In this document: piece after piece, positions 1 through 7,512 of the stretch
How the letters are laid out: every line of letters starts with the position of its first letter
Position numbering within the stretch: position 1 is the stretch's first letter
From: Alistipes sp.
Lineage (GTDB): Bacteria > Bacteroidota > Bacteroidia > Bacteroidales > Rikenellaceae
Assembly: GCA_017938765.1 (NCBI GenBank)
Contig: JAGBAX010000004.1
Coordinates: forward strand, 1 to 64,000
Reading direction: 5' to 3'
DNA: 64,000 nucleotides
The notes under the pieces: generated by a model
What the model saw: the letters and a program-made list of their open reading frames with translations, nothing else
What the model was told of the DNA's origin: nothing
Database searches by the model: none
Position numbers and translations under genes: made by a program

Positions 1-1423
1 ACTCTGCTGACCGCTTCATACTGACAATCTTGCCGTGGCGACCATCAGCGCTGACCTCAAAGACAACGCCCTCTTTCACTCCATCGTTATAGTAGTCGCC
101 CACCTTGTAGATTTTACTAGAAGAAGAAGTTTGAGAGGTTTGAGAGGTTTGCTTTGTAAGCGTAGCGTTTACTGTCGCAGTCCTACCCTCTGCAATGGTA
201 ATGGTCGCACTGTAAGGCTGATAGCCAGACTTTGAGACAGTGATTTTATGCTCTCCGACAAGCAGGTTGTCTAACGACAGCGGCATCTGACCTACACCCA
301 CTCCATCAATAGCCACATCCGCCATAAGTGGCGAGCCATCAACAATCAGCGAGCCAAACAGAGGTTTTGGGGACTCAAGGGTATAGCTCTGCTGTGGATT
401 ATCCGATGTGATATGCTTTGAGGTGGTGGTTGTGCTGTGTCCCGCCTTTTTAGCCTCAAAGATATATGTACCAGAGTTAAGCGTTCCGCTCCAGCGACTA
501 TTTCCCACCTTCTCGCCATTGACCCAAATCTCGGCATTATCTGCCACTGTAAGGGTTACAGTTGCCGCATCGGCAGTAAGGGCAATCTGCTTTGTAACCT
601 TACTGCCCGCGACGGTAAAAGTACCGCTCTGGCTATGGTATCCCGCAGCCGAGACGGTATAGTTATATGTTCCGCTCTCAAGCACAAGGCGCATAGCTCC
701 GTCCGTAAGCGAGTAGTGCTTGCCATCAATAGTCACAACCGCGCTCTGTGGCTCTACGGCAAAGACCACAAACTGTGGGCGCGAGGCTGCGGTATCTACA
801 TTCTGACGGAAGAGAATACTACCACTATTGACCTCAATTGTCTGCTGACCACTAACTGTTCCATAGACAGCCTTCAGAGTATGCGCACCAATCATAACCT
901 CCTTGATAGTAAGGCTTTTAGAGCTATCGGTCTTACCCTTGAAAACATCGTCCAAATAGATATCTACATTCTCTGCATTACTGCTAACCACAATGCTAAA
1001 GGTCTGATTTAGGCTCGCAAGCATTTCGTACTCGCGGTTACCCTCAAGGTTGAGTGTTACCTCATTACTCTCGCCAAACTCTGGGCTGTAGAAGTAGAAG
1101 CGGGTATTCGGCTTGGCGGTCATTTCAAGGATAAGCACATTGTCGTAGTAGTCCGCAACTTTTTGTTTCGTAAGGTCGGTATTTGAGCGCATCTTGACCT
1201 CAAGGGCATCAATCTGCGCCTTATTCATACGGTCAAACTTAATTTTCACTCGTGCACACGCTTGGCGCGAGTGGTCAAGACCAATAGGGTCAATGTTCAC
1301 GCCAGTAAGTGCATCTTGTTGCACAGCGCGGAACGATTTTGCGTCTAAAACGATAGAGTTCTCCATCTGCGCAGTTGCAGTAAAGGCGATTAGGGTCAGT
1401 ATTGCAAATAAAAATCGTTTCAT
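1..1423 (-). CDS. PEGA-domain secreted protein, 3' end outside window
   Basis: The minus-strand reading frame opens with ATG at 1423 and stays open to base 1 (474 codons), so the stop lies beyond the window. The first 20 or so residues form a Sec signal peptide ending in ATAQ. Four consecutive PEGA-like beta modules follow (roughly residues 155-405), each with a short segment such as VTIDGK or IWVNGE followed by a GxYxxxVxxxGY-like end. A low-complexity TSQ repeat and a serine run then lead into a segment beginning KVGDYYNDGVKEGVVF, a motif I associate with Bacteroidales surface or secreted proteins. PEGA domains are usually extracytoplasmic and linked to envelope or surface-layer functions; the exact role is unknown. 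It has its own promoter just upstream and is probably not cotranscribed with the aldolase operon. Confidence 0.8.
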   Translation of the reverse strand, partial: MKRFLFAILTLIAFTATAQMENSIVLDAKSFRAVQQDALTGVNIDPIGLDHSRQACARVKIKFDRMNKAQIDALEVKMRSNTDLTKQKVADYYDNVLILEMTAKPNTRFYFYSPEFGESNEVTLNLEGNREYEMLASLNQTFSIVVSSNAENVDIYLDDVFKGKTDSSKSLTIKEVMIGAHTLKAVYGTVSGQQTIEVNSGSILFRQNVDTAASRPQFVVFAVEPQSAVVTIDGKHYSLTDGAMRLVLESGTYNYTVSAAGYHSQSGTFTVAGSKVTKQIALTADAATVTLTVADNAEIWVNGEKVGNSRWSGTLNSGTYIFEAKKAGHSTTTTSKHITSDNPQQSYTLESPKPLFGSLIVDGSPLMADVAIDGVGVGQMPLSLDNLLVGEHKITVSKSGYQPYSATITIAEGRTATVNATLTKQTSQTSQTSSSSKIYKVGDYYNDGVKEGVVFEVSADGRHGKIVSMKRSAE

Positions 1424-1424
1424 A

Positions 1425-1470
1425 AAAAAATGGATTGTTTATGCAAAAGTAGCATAAGCAATCCATTTTT
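1425..1470 (-). terminator. Rho-independent terminator of the aldolase operon
   Basis: A stem of about 19 bp with one mismatch (1425-1444 against 1452-1470) encloses a 7-base loop. On the minus strand it is followed by a run of T directly before the next start codon. It sits 20 bases after the aldolase stop. The loop contains the -7 box of the next gene. Confidence 0.75.
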
Positions 1471-1474
1471 CCAA
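1444..1474 (-). promoter_or_regulatory. Promoter for the PEGA protein gene
   Basis: TACTTTTG at 1451-1444 fits the Bacteroidetes -7 box TAnnTTTG. TTG at 1474-1472 lies 20 bases upstream as the -33 element. The start codon at 1423 is 20 bases downstream of the box. Confidence 0.65.
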
Positions 1475-1489
1475 GTCTTACCCTAAAAA

Positions 1490-2305
1490 TCAGGGTTTTA
1501 CAACGCGATATTTCTCCTTCAGAAGCTCTACAACCGCCTCTGTAGCCTTTGGAAAGACCTTACGAAGGTCAATTTCATCGGTCGTAGTAAGTATACTCTT
1601 CAGATTTCGCATAAAGGTATCCTTAATCTCTGTTGCGAGGTTTACCTTTACGATACCGTTCAAAATTGCCTGTTGCACCATATCGTGCGGAATGCCAGAG
1701 CTGCCGTGTAGCACAAGTGCCACATCCGTAGCAGCGTGAATCTGCTGTAGTCGCTCAATATCGAGCTTTGGCGCCTGCTTATAGAATCCGTGAGCCGAGC
1801 CAATAGATACGGCAAGGGCATCTACACCCGTCTGCTCAACAAAGAGTTTCGCCTCCTCGGCTGTAGTAAAACCGCCGCCCTGCTCTTGACCGAGCTTTGC
1901 CACATAGCCAAGCTCCGCCTCAACATTTACACCATACGGGGCTGCCAGTTCAACCACTCTACGGGTTGTCTCTACATTAACCTCAAAGCTCTGCTCGCTG
2001 GCATCAATCATCACAGAGTCAAAGCCCGCATCAAGGCAACGCTCAACAATCTCAACGCCACCACCATGATCAAGGTGTATCCAACCCTGAACGCCATAAT
2101 CCGCAATCGCCTGACGAGCCATAGCAACAGCCTGCTTAAGTCCCATATAGTCAATACTTGAGCGGGTAAGCTGCAGAAGAACTGGCGAAGAGGTCGCCTG
2201 TGCCGCGCGCATAACGGCTTGCAGAGTCTCAAGATTATAGAAGTTTGTAGCAAGCACCGCGCATCTACTCTGCTGGCACTGCTTAAGAAGCTGCTTTACA
2301 TTCAT
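1490..2305 (-). CDS. Class II fructose/tagatose-bisphosphate aldolase family protein
   Basis: The 271-residue protein has the class II zinc aldolase pattern: HLDHGG near residue 78, an EAELG segment near residue 130, SIGSAHG with the second zinc histidine near residue 173, and HGSSGIP near residue 200. Members cleave a ketose bisphosphate to dihydroxyacetone phosphate and an aldehyde. Its length and the HGSSG loop are closer to GatY/KbaY (tagatose-bisphosphate aldolase) than to long fructose-bisphosphate aldolases, but substrate cannot be assigned. Its start overlaps the permease stop by four bases (ATGA), indicating translational coupling as the last gene of a three-gene operon. A GatZ/KbaZ-like protein lies about 5 kb away at 7513. 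Confidence 0.85.
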   Translation of the reverse strand: MNVKQLLKQCQQSRCAVLATNFYNLETLQAVMRAAQATSSPVLLQLTRSSIDYMGLKQAVAMARQAIADYGVQGWIHLDHGGGVEIVERCLDAGFDSVMIDASEQSFEVNVETTRRVVELAAPYGVNVEAELGYVAKLGQEQGGGFTTAEEAKLFVEQTGVDALAVSIGSAHGFYKQAPKLDIERLQQIHAATDVALVLHGSSGIPHDMVQQAILNGIVKVNLATEIKDTFMRNLKSILTTTDEIDLRKVFPKATEAVVELLKEKYRVVKP

Positions 2306-3555
2306 TTGTCTCTCTCTTTTAAGAATAAGTGTTCAAGAAGTAGAATAATGATTATACCCATCACAAATCCATTACCTACGATAGGTCGGAGCAGTGACGG
2401 AATGGTAGATAGCGCATCGGCAGGTGCAAATGAGAGTATTACGGTAAACATAATAGGTATGCCGAGCACTAATCCATCTTTAAACGACACTACCGCGCTA
2501 CTGCTCTGCATAAGGTGTAGTCCTGCTGCCACCTGCGTAGCCATAAGGTAGAGCAGCACCACGCCCATAACAGGTTGCGGGATTGTCAGCAGCACCGACA
2601 CCGCATCTGGTATAAACGCCAACACAATCATAGCCACTGCCGCAGGGATAACCGTATATCGTGACGCGCAAGAGGTGGAGGCCACAACACCTGGCGAGAG
2701 CGAGTAGTCCACAGGACCTACAACGCCTAATGCGCCACTGACAATATTCATCACACCCTGCACAACCATACCCCTACTCTGTCGGCGCTCCATACCGTCC
2801 GCACCCGTAAACTCACCAAGTGACTGCACAGAGCCCACCTGATTGATAAACAGCGCGATATAGCAGAAGATAAAGGCAATAACCACGCCTGCATCTAACT
2901 CCACGCCACCCACAAAGAGTTGCGGAGCAACACTATCTGTAACAAAACTCTTTGGAAAGCCAGTAATGCAGTAGTAGAAGATAGAGCCGACAATCATCGC
3001 CACAATCACTACCATAGACTTCCACACGCCCTTTAGCAGGTTATTCGCCACCGCCATAGCCACCACAGTTACAACAGCAAAGGTCATTGCAAGCAGCTGG
3101 TGCTCCGTATCACTGAAAATCATACCCACAATAGGCTTTGCCATAGTAAATGATATCAGCACCACGATAGCCACGACAATTCTCGGAGTGAAAATCCTCT
3201 GCACCTTACGCATAAGGCCAAAGGCTGCCAGCAGAGCGATTATCGCGCCACCAATAGCCATTGATGGGTAGATAGCCTCGCTACCGCTACCCTGTCCCTT
3301 TGCAGCCAGCACGCCCATAAGCAGTACAGCCGCAGGGCCTGCAACAAGTGGCAGACGATGTCCCCACAGAGCATTTACAATCATCGTAATGCCCATCAGC
3401 GCAAAGAGCTTCTGGGTAAAGAAGAGCGTCTGACCCTCTGGAGCAACAAAGGTACTTGTAAGGACTACGGGGATGCAAATCATCAACCACTGCAGTCCGT
3501 ACAGAGACATCGCCCCAAGAGCGGGGCGATCGTCTATTTTATACTTAAAATCCAT
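2302..3555 (-). CDS. NCS2-type nucleobase permease
   Basis: The 417-residue protein consists almost wholly of hydrophobic helices (about 12 expected), typical of the nucleobase-cation symporter-2 (xanthine/uracil permease) family. Visible family-like segments are an N-terminal LYGLQWLMICIPVVL, a GPVDYSLSPGVVASTS region near residue 285, and IPQPVMGVVLLYL near residue 330. It should import a purine or pyrimidine base with protons or sodium across the inner membrane. It lies 12 bases after the glycerophosphodiesterase gene and overlaps the aldolase by four bases, so all three are probably one transcript. Why a base permease is paired with an aldolase is not evident. Confidence 0.8.
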   Translation of the reverse strand: MDFKYKIDDRPALGAMSLYGLQWLMICIPVVLTSTFVAPEGQTLFFTQKLFALMGITMIVNALWGHRLPLVAGPAAVLLMGVLAAKGQGSGSEAIYPSMAIGGAIIALLAAFGLMRKVQRIFTPRIVVAIVVLISFTMAKPIVGMIFSDTEHQLLAMTFAVVTVVAMAVANNLLKGVWKSMVVIVAMIVGSIFYYCITGFPKSFVTDSVAPQLFVGGVELDAGVVIAFIFCYIALFINQVGSVQSLGEFTGADGMERRQSRGMVVQGVMNIVSGALGVVGPVDYSLSPGVVASTSCASRYTVIPAAVAMIVLAFIPDAVSVLLTIPQPVMGVVLLYLMATQVAAGLHLMQSSSAVVSFKDGLVLGIPIMFTVILSFAPADALSTIPSLLRPIVGNGFVMGIIIILLLEHLFLKERDK

Positions 3556-3567
3556 TCTCTAAATAGA

Positions 3568-4371
3568 TTACTTACACATCTCCTTAATAAGCTTGGTAGC
3601 AAGAACGGGGTCGTCTGTTGTAATGTAATCAACACCCTGCTCAATAACCCAGCGGAGCTTATCCTCGTCGTTTACAGTCCACACATTTACAGTAAGGCCG
3701 CGCTTCTGGCAAGACTTAATCCACTTTGGCTTCTTCTTGAGCACATCGTACTTGTAGTCAATGCCAGAGATACCCATACCCTTAACATAAGTTGGGTCGT
3801 AGTCGCCATTAAGATATGCGATTGGAGTACCCTCTGGAGCAATTCTCTTCAACTCAAAGCACACCCAAGGACGAAAGGCGATATACTCAACCATATCATT
3901 GAGGCCATACTTCGCAACCATATCAACGGTCTTCTGTACAATCTCAGTCTCCTTTTCAGGGGTATAGTGGTTCTTAATCTCAATAATGAGCTTGGTCTTC
4001 TTGCTCTTCTTTAACTGCTCAAGGTACTGCTCAAGGGTAGGAATAGTCTCGCCATTCTCAAGCGGAATAGCGGTCAGCTCCTCGTAGGTACTCTTCTGAA
4101 TATTCAGACGAGGGATATCCTCTCCCTTACGATAAGCGCTCTTGTCTGGGTGCATACCACCGTGAGCCACAACAATAACACCATCCTTAGTAAGGTTAAT
4201 ATCGCATTCTGAGCCATAAAGGCCTAACTTCTGAGCCTGCTTGAGCGCCTCAATAGAGTTACGGCAAGAGCCCTTTGTTGCGTGATAACCACGATGAGCA
4301 ATAACCTGAGGCTGTGCAATTGCGGCAACAGATATGAGCGCTGCAGCAGCTACTGAAAGAATCTTTTTCAT
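3568..4371 (-). CDS. Glycerophosphodiester phosphodiesterase, secreted
   Basis: The 267-residue protein begins MKKILSVAAAALISVAAIAQ, a signal peptide. A GDPD TIM barrel follows: VIAHRGYH near residue 25, SECDINLTKDGVIVVAHG with the second catalytic histidine, IEIKNH near residue 145, and VNVWTVND near the end. The family hydrolyses glycerophosphodiesters to glycerol 3-phosphate and an alcohol, here in the periplasm. ATG at 4371 is preferred over an upstream TTG at 4380 because it begins the signal peptide. It is the first gene of the operon with the NCS2 permease and aldolase and has a good upstream promoter. Confidence 0.88.
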   Translation of the reverse strand: MKKILSVAAAALISVAAIAQPQVIAHRGYHATKGSCRNSIEALKQAQKLGLYGSECDINLTKDGVIVVAHGGMHPDKSAYRKGEDIPRLNIQKSTYEELTAIPLENGETIPTLEQYLEQLKKSKKTKLIIEIKNHYTPEKETEIVQKTVDMVAKYGLNDMVEYIAFRPWVCFELKRIAPEGTPIAYLNGDYDPTYVKGMGISGIDYKYDVLKKKPKWIKSCQKRGLTVNVWTVNDEDKLRWVIEQGVDYITTDDPVLATKLIKEMCK

Positions 4372-4403
4372 AATTAACAAGTTTTAAATCTGTTTAACTG
4401 TAA

Positions 4404-4434
4404 CAAAAGTAGAAATTTTCTTCAAAATTCGCAA
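4404..4434 (-). promoter_or_regulatory. Promoter for the glycerophosphodiesterase operon
   Basis: TACTTTTG at 4411-4404 is a perfect TAnnTTTG box. TTG at 4434-4432 lies 20 bases upstream. The leader to ATG 4371 is about 25 bases. Confidence 0.65.
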
Positions 4435-4453
4435 TTTATTCTCTAAAAAATAT

Positions 4454-4461
4454 TATCTTTG
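4454..4461 (+). promoter_or_regulatory. Promoter -7 box for rpe
   Basis: TATCTTTG matches TAnnTTTG and lies 30 bases before the rpe ATG. It is divergent from the glycerophosphodiesterase promoter. No convincing -33 element was seen. Confidence 0.55.
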
Positions 4462-4491
4462 TCACCAATAGAACATTAAACTTCAAAAAAT

Positions 4492-5160
4492 ATGGCTAAT
4501 AAAATTTCTGTATCAGTAATGTGCTCAGATTTGATGAATCTTGAGCGTGACATCAAAACCCTTGAGCGCAACGGCATTGACTGGTTGCACATTGATGTTA
4601 TGGACGGTCACTTTGTACCTAACATGACCTTTGGTCCAGACTTCCCTAATGCTATGCACAAGGTTACCGACATGCCTCTTGACATCCACCTTATGTGCGA
4701 GGAGCCAGAGTTTATCTGCTCAAAGATTGATGTTCATCAGGGCGACATCGTCTCAACCCACGTTGAGCTTGACAAGGACTTGAGCGAGTTTGCAGCCGAC
4801 ATCCACTCAAAAGGCGCGCTGTTTGGCGTTGTTGTAAACCCTGACACACCAGTTGAGGCTGTAGCTCCACATATGGCTTACACCGATATGGTAACCCTTA
4901 TGCTCGTTCACCCAGGTTTCTCTGGCGCAAAGCTCGTTGATGGCATCCTTGACAAGGTTGCTCAGATGCGTCAGTGGCTTGACAGCAACGGATATGAGAA
5001 GGTGCTTATCAGTGTTGACGGCTCTGTATCTTGCGAGCGCGCTGAGCTTATGGCAGGCATGGGCGCTAATGTATTTGTTGGCGGTACTGCTGGCGTATAC
5101 CGTAAGGGTATGACCCTTGACGAGTCTATTCCACAGCTTCGCGCAGCTATCTCAAAGTAG
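4492..5160 (+). CDS. rpe: Ribulose-phosphate 3-epimerase family protein
   Basis: The 222-residue TIM-barrel protein carries the epimerase signatures HIDVMDGHFVPN (about residues 33-44), DIHLM (near residue 64), VHPGFSG (near residue 139) and VDGSVS (near residue 176). Rpe interconverts D-ribulose 5-phosphate and D-xylulose 5-phosphate in the pentose phosphate pathway. The last motif has Ser where most Rpe have Gly (VDGG). Some relatives act on allulose 6-phosphate (AlsE), so the substrate is likely but not proven. The editing-domain gene starts one base after the stop, so the two are probably cotranscribed. Confidence 0.85.
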   Translation: MANKISVSVMCSDLMNLERDIKTLERNGIDWLHIDVMDGHFVPNMTFGPDFPNAMHKVTDMPLDIHLMCEEPEFICSKIDVHQGDIVSTHVELDKDLSEFAADIHSKGALFGVVVNPDTPVEAVAPHMAYTDMVTLMLVHPGFSGAKLVDGILDKVAQMRQWLDSNGYEKVLISVDGSVSCERAELMAGMGANVFVGGTAGVYRKGMTLDESIPQLRAAISK

Positions 5161-5161
5161 T

Positions 5162-5656
5162 ATGAGCAGTAGACAAGAGCAAGTATTCAGTTTCCTGCAA
5201 CAGCAGGGGATTGAATACTCTTTTTATACCCACCCAGAGGCTCCAACAATCGAGATTGCCCGACAGTATTGGCACAACGACGGCTCAAAGCACTGCAAGA
5301 ACCTCTTCTTCCGCAACCATAAGGGCAATCGGCACTACCTCGTTGTCTTTGATAGCGACCAGAGCCTTGCCATCCACGACCTTGAGCACCGCCTGCATCA
5401 GGGCAAACTCTCATTTGCATCTGAGCAGCGCATGGAGCGTTATCTCGGTCTTAAACCAGGCTCTGTATCCCCTTTTGGGCTGATTAACGACACCGAGAAC
5501 CACGTACACCTATTTTTAGATAAGAACCTGCTTAACTACCCATCGCTCAGCTTTCATCCTAACGACAATCGTGCCACAGTGGTAATCAGCCAGCAGATGT
5601 TTGAGAAGTATCTTACGGCAGTGGGAAATAGTTACGAGTACATAGAGTTATACTAA
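5162..5656 (+). CDS. YbaK/ProX-type aminoacyl-tRNA editing domain protein
   Basis: This 164-residue free-standing protein matches the prolyl-tRNA editing (ProXp/YbaK) fold: YTHPEAPTIEIA near the N-terminus, CKNLFFRNHKG around residue 40, LGLKPGSVSPFGL near residue 97 and a C-terminal FHPNDNRATVVIS strand. Such proteins hydrolyse mischarged tRNA, classically Ala-tRNA(Pro), in trans. ATG at 5162 is chosen because it directly precedes the conserved domain and lies one base after the rpe stop; an upstream in-frame start at 5117 would lie inside rpe. Pairing with rpe has no obvious functional reason. Confidence 0.82.
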   Translation: MSSRQEQVFSFLQQQGIEYSFYTHPEAPTIEIARQYWHNDGSKHCKNLFFRNHKGNRHYLVVFDSDQSLAIHDLEHRLHQGKLSFASEQRMERYLGLKPGSVSPFGLINDTENHVHLFLDKNLLNYPSLSFHPNDNRATVVISQQMFEKYLTAVGNSYEYIELY

Positions 5657-5684
5657 AAAAACGAGGCCTTAACCTCGTTTTTTA
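5655..5684. terminator. Bidirectional terminator
   Basis: An A-run, AACGAGG, a 6-base loop, CCTCGTT and a T-run form a symmetrical hairpin between the convergent editing-domain gene and the small membrane protein gene. It can serve both strands. Confidence 0.8.
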
Positions 5685-6122
5685 TATTGAAAGTTGAACC
5701 TGCTCCTTGATGACTGACGAGCTATCATCAAGCACCGAAGCCTCTGGCAACGCTGGCACATCGTGCGTAATAATACTATCAACGATATACTTTGTAAAAC
5801 CCCTCCAGGGCAGGGCACCAAAGTACTCCTTATAACGAAGTTCAACAACCTTACCACCCTCAAGCATAAGACGCTCTGCCAACTCTGCGTTCTCTATTGA
5901 GAAGTCAAACTCATATGACTGCACAGAGCCTGCTGACTTTGAGCGAATGCCCGACTGAATAAGTTTACCCTCGTAGGTCTTGAAAAATACGCCCTTCTTA
6001 ACCACATAGTTCAACTCTCCGCTCTTCACGCCCTCGCCAAAGACGAAGTAGAAACGGAAGTAGAAGGCTCCTACACCCACAGCGAGAATCAGCGCCAGAA
6101 TTATAAGCCACACCTTTTTCAT
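5682..6122 (-). CDS. Conserved membrane-anchored protein of unknown function
   Basis: The 146-residue protein has one N-terminal membrane helix or uncleaved signal (residues 3-23), then a soluble domain with GEGVKSGELNYVV, FKTYEGKLIQSG, YEFDFS and a YFGALPWRG segment. I recognise this pattern from a small Bacteroidales family, sometimes mislabelled as 6-phosphogluconate dehydrogenase. There is no dehydrogenase motif here, so I assign no function. It lies 22 bases after the acyltransferase gene on the same strand and is probably cotranscribed with it. The domain would face the periplasm. Confidence 0.7.
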   Translation of the reverse strand: MKKVWLIILALILAVGVGAFYFRFYFVFGEGVKSGELNYVVKKGVFFKTYEGKLIQSGIRSKSAGSVQSYEFDFSIENAELAERLMLEGGKVVELRYKEYFGALPWRGFTKYIVDSIITHDVPALPEASVLDDSSSVIKEQVQLSI

Positions 6123-6144
6123 TCTATCTATAGTTATGTTCTAC

Positions 6145-7314
6145 CTATAACTCTATACCCAAATTTAGCTTTGCCTCAACAGGATTTGCATAGATACCTA
6201 TCAGTATCTCACGCGCCACATCCTTATCTACGCCCATAACCTCAAACTGCGCATTTGAACGAACAAGGTAGATTGCAAACTGCTGCTCCCTTGCTGGCGT
6301 GTAGTACCTCTCAAAGCGGCGAGTACCGTGCTTGATGTCGTAAGCGATATAGTTTGTATCGTAGAGTTTGTACTCGCTAATAATTCGCTTATCAACAACC
6401 TCGGCAAGGGCCTTACACTGCTCTGCGCGAGGCAGTGCTGCCACAGCCTCAAGCTCCTCTGTAGTTATAGGCTTACAGAAGGTAAGGTTTGTATCTCCCT
6501 TGTAGGCCTTGATACCCGTAAGGATACTTAAGAAGTCCTCATTCTCAGCCTTCTGATAAGGCACTCCACTCTGACGGCGACACAGCTCAACGGCCTTGAA
6601 GATATCACATGGCTCATACTGGTAACTGATAGCCACAGGAGCAATATGTAACTGGCTGAAGTTCTCCACAAAGTCATTAGAGCCACTAAGACCAAACATC
6701 TTGATAATTCCTGGCTCGGTTATATCCACACCATCTTTAGTTCGGCCATTTCGCTGGGCAATCCACACCGAGCGACCCACCTCACTGATTCTGTGGCGAA
6801 TATACTCCGACAAGTGGCGAGAGTTCTCCAAAAACTCACGCATCGTCACATCATCCTTGCGGATAACCTTAATCATATAGTTAGCCTTACAAAGCTCAAA
6901 GACCAGCGGTGTGCGTAGCAGGTTATCGCCAAGCGAGATATCTGTCGTAGGCAGGTTATTACCAAACAGTGCGTACTGCATTAGCATCGCATCCAAGGTA
7001 ATATCACGGTGATTAGAGACAAAGAGCCAGCCATTTGTAGCAGGGACATTCTCACAGCCCGATGTAGTAAACTTACGCATCGTGCGGTGGATAATACCAC
7101 CAATAGCCGGATACATTATCTTACGCTGAATATCATCAGAAGTGCGGCAGGAGCTGATAAGGGTACGCACCTGCTCAATATCCAAATTTGGAAAGACAAA
7201 CTGTGCCGCAGGGATTAGCAGTGGATCAGAAGCAATCTTCTCCACAACTGCCGGAATCTCCTCATCGTGATAGGCACGAATGTCATCAAAAAATGATTGA
7301 GTATTTTCCATCAT
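6145..7314 (-). CDS. PlsC-like acyltransferase
   Basis: The 389-residue protein contains the glycerolipid acyltransferase block: FVSNHRDITLDAML near residue 100 (catalytic His region) and later GIIKMFGLSG and LHIAPVAISYQYEP strands. In canonical members the His and Asp are four residues apart (HX4D); here a second Asp is five residues beyond the His, a spacing I have seen in Bacteroidales relatives. It probably transfers an acyl chain to a lysophospholipid or other envelope lipid at the inner membrane. Starts at 7314 and 7311 (tandem ATG) are both possible; a TTG at 7317 is less likely. Confidence 0.75.
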   Translation of the reverse strand: MMENTQSFFDDIRAYHDEEIPAVVEKIASDPLLIPAAQFVFPNLDIEQVRTLISSCRTSDDIQRKIMYPAIGGIIHRTMRKFTTSGCENVPATNGWLFVSNHRDITLDAMLMQYALFGNNLPTTDISLGDNLLRTPLVFELCKANYMIKVIRKDDVTMREFLENSRHLSEYIRHRISEVGRSVWIAQRNGRTKDGVDITEPGIIKMFGLSGSNDFVENFSQLHIAPVAISYQYEPCDIFKAVELCRRQSGVPYQKAENEDFLSILTGIKAYKGDTNLTFCKPITTEELEAVAALPRAEQCKALAEVVDKRIISEYKLYDTNYIAYDIKHGTRRFERYYTPAREQQFAIYLVRSNAQFEVMGVDKDVAREILIGIYANPVEAKLNLGIEL

Positions 7315-7389
7315 CAAAATATTTTCATTGTGCTGAACTACAAGCTGTTTGACGGGACCTGCAGCTCACACTGTGTGCAATATACTTTG

Positions 7390-7422
7390 CAAAGATAACA
7401 ATTTTTTTGCAAAACGTGCAAA
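7390..7422 (-). promoter_or_regulatory. Promoter for the acyltransferase operon
   Basis: TATCTTTG at 7397-7390 with TTTG at 7422-7419 is separated by 21 bases. The leader to the start codon is about 70 bases. Confidence 0.6.
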
Positions 7423-7439
7423 TTTACACAATTATTTCG

Positions 7440-7447
7440 TACCTTTG
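7440..7447 (+). promoter_or_regulatory. Promoter -7 box for the GatZ-like gene
   Basis: TACCTTTG matches TAnnTTTG. It lies 65 bases before ATG 7513 and only two bases before a GTG at 7450, which argues against that upstream start. No clear -33 element is visible. Confidence 0.5.
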
Positions 7448-7512
7448 CAGTGAATAGGGACAGATTCAAATCGGCATTTAATATAGTTCAACCTAATATA
7501 ATTCTAGAAAAA

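Noticed and set aside
437-1012. Open frame of 191 codons on the plus strand
   Set aside because: It is antisense to the PEGA gene, whose minus-strand frame has a signal peptide, recognisable modules and a promoter; the plus frame has no family features.
7450-7512. GTG start for the GatZ-like gene
   Set aside because: It lies two bases after the promoter -7 box, so it would be at or before the transcription start, and the added residues have no family similarity.
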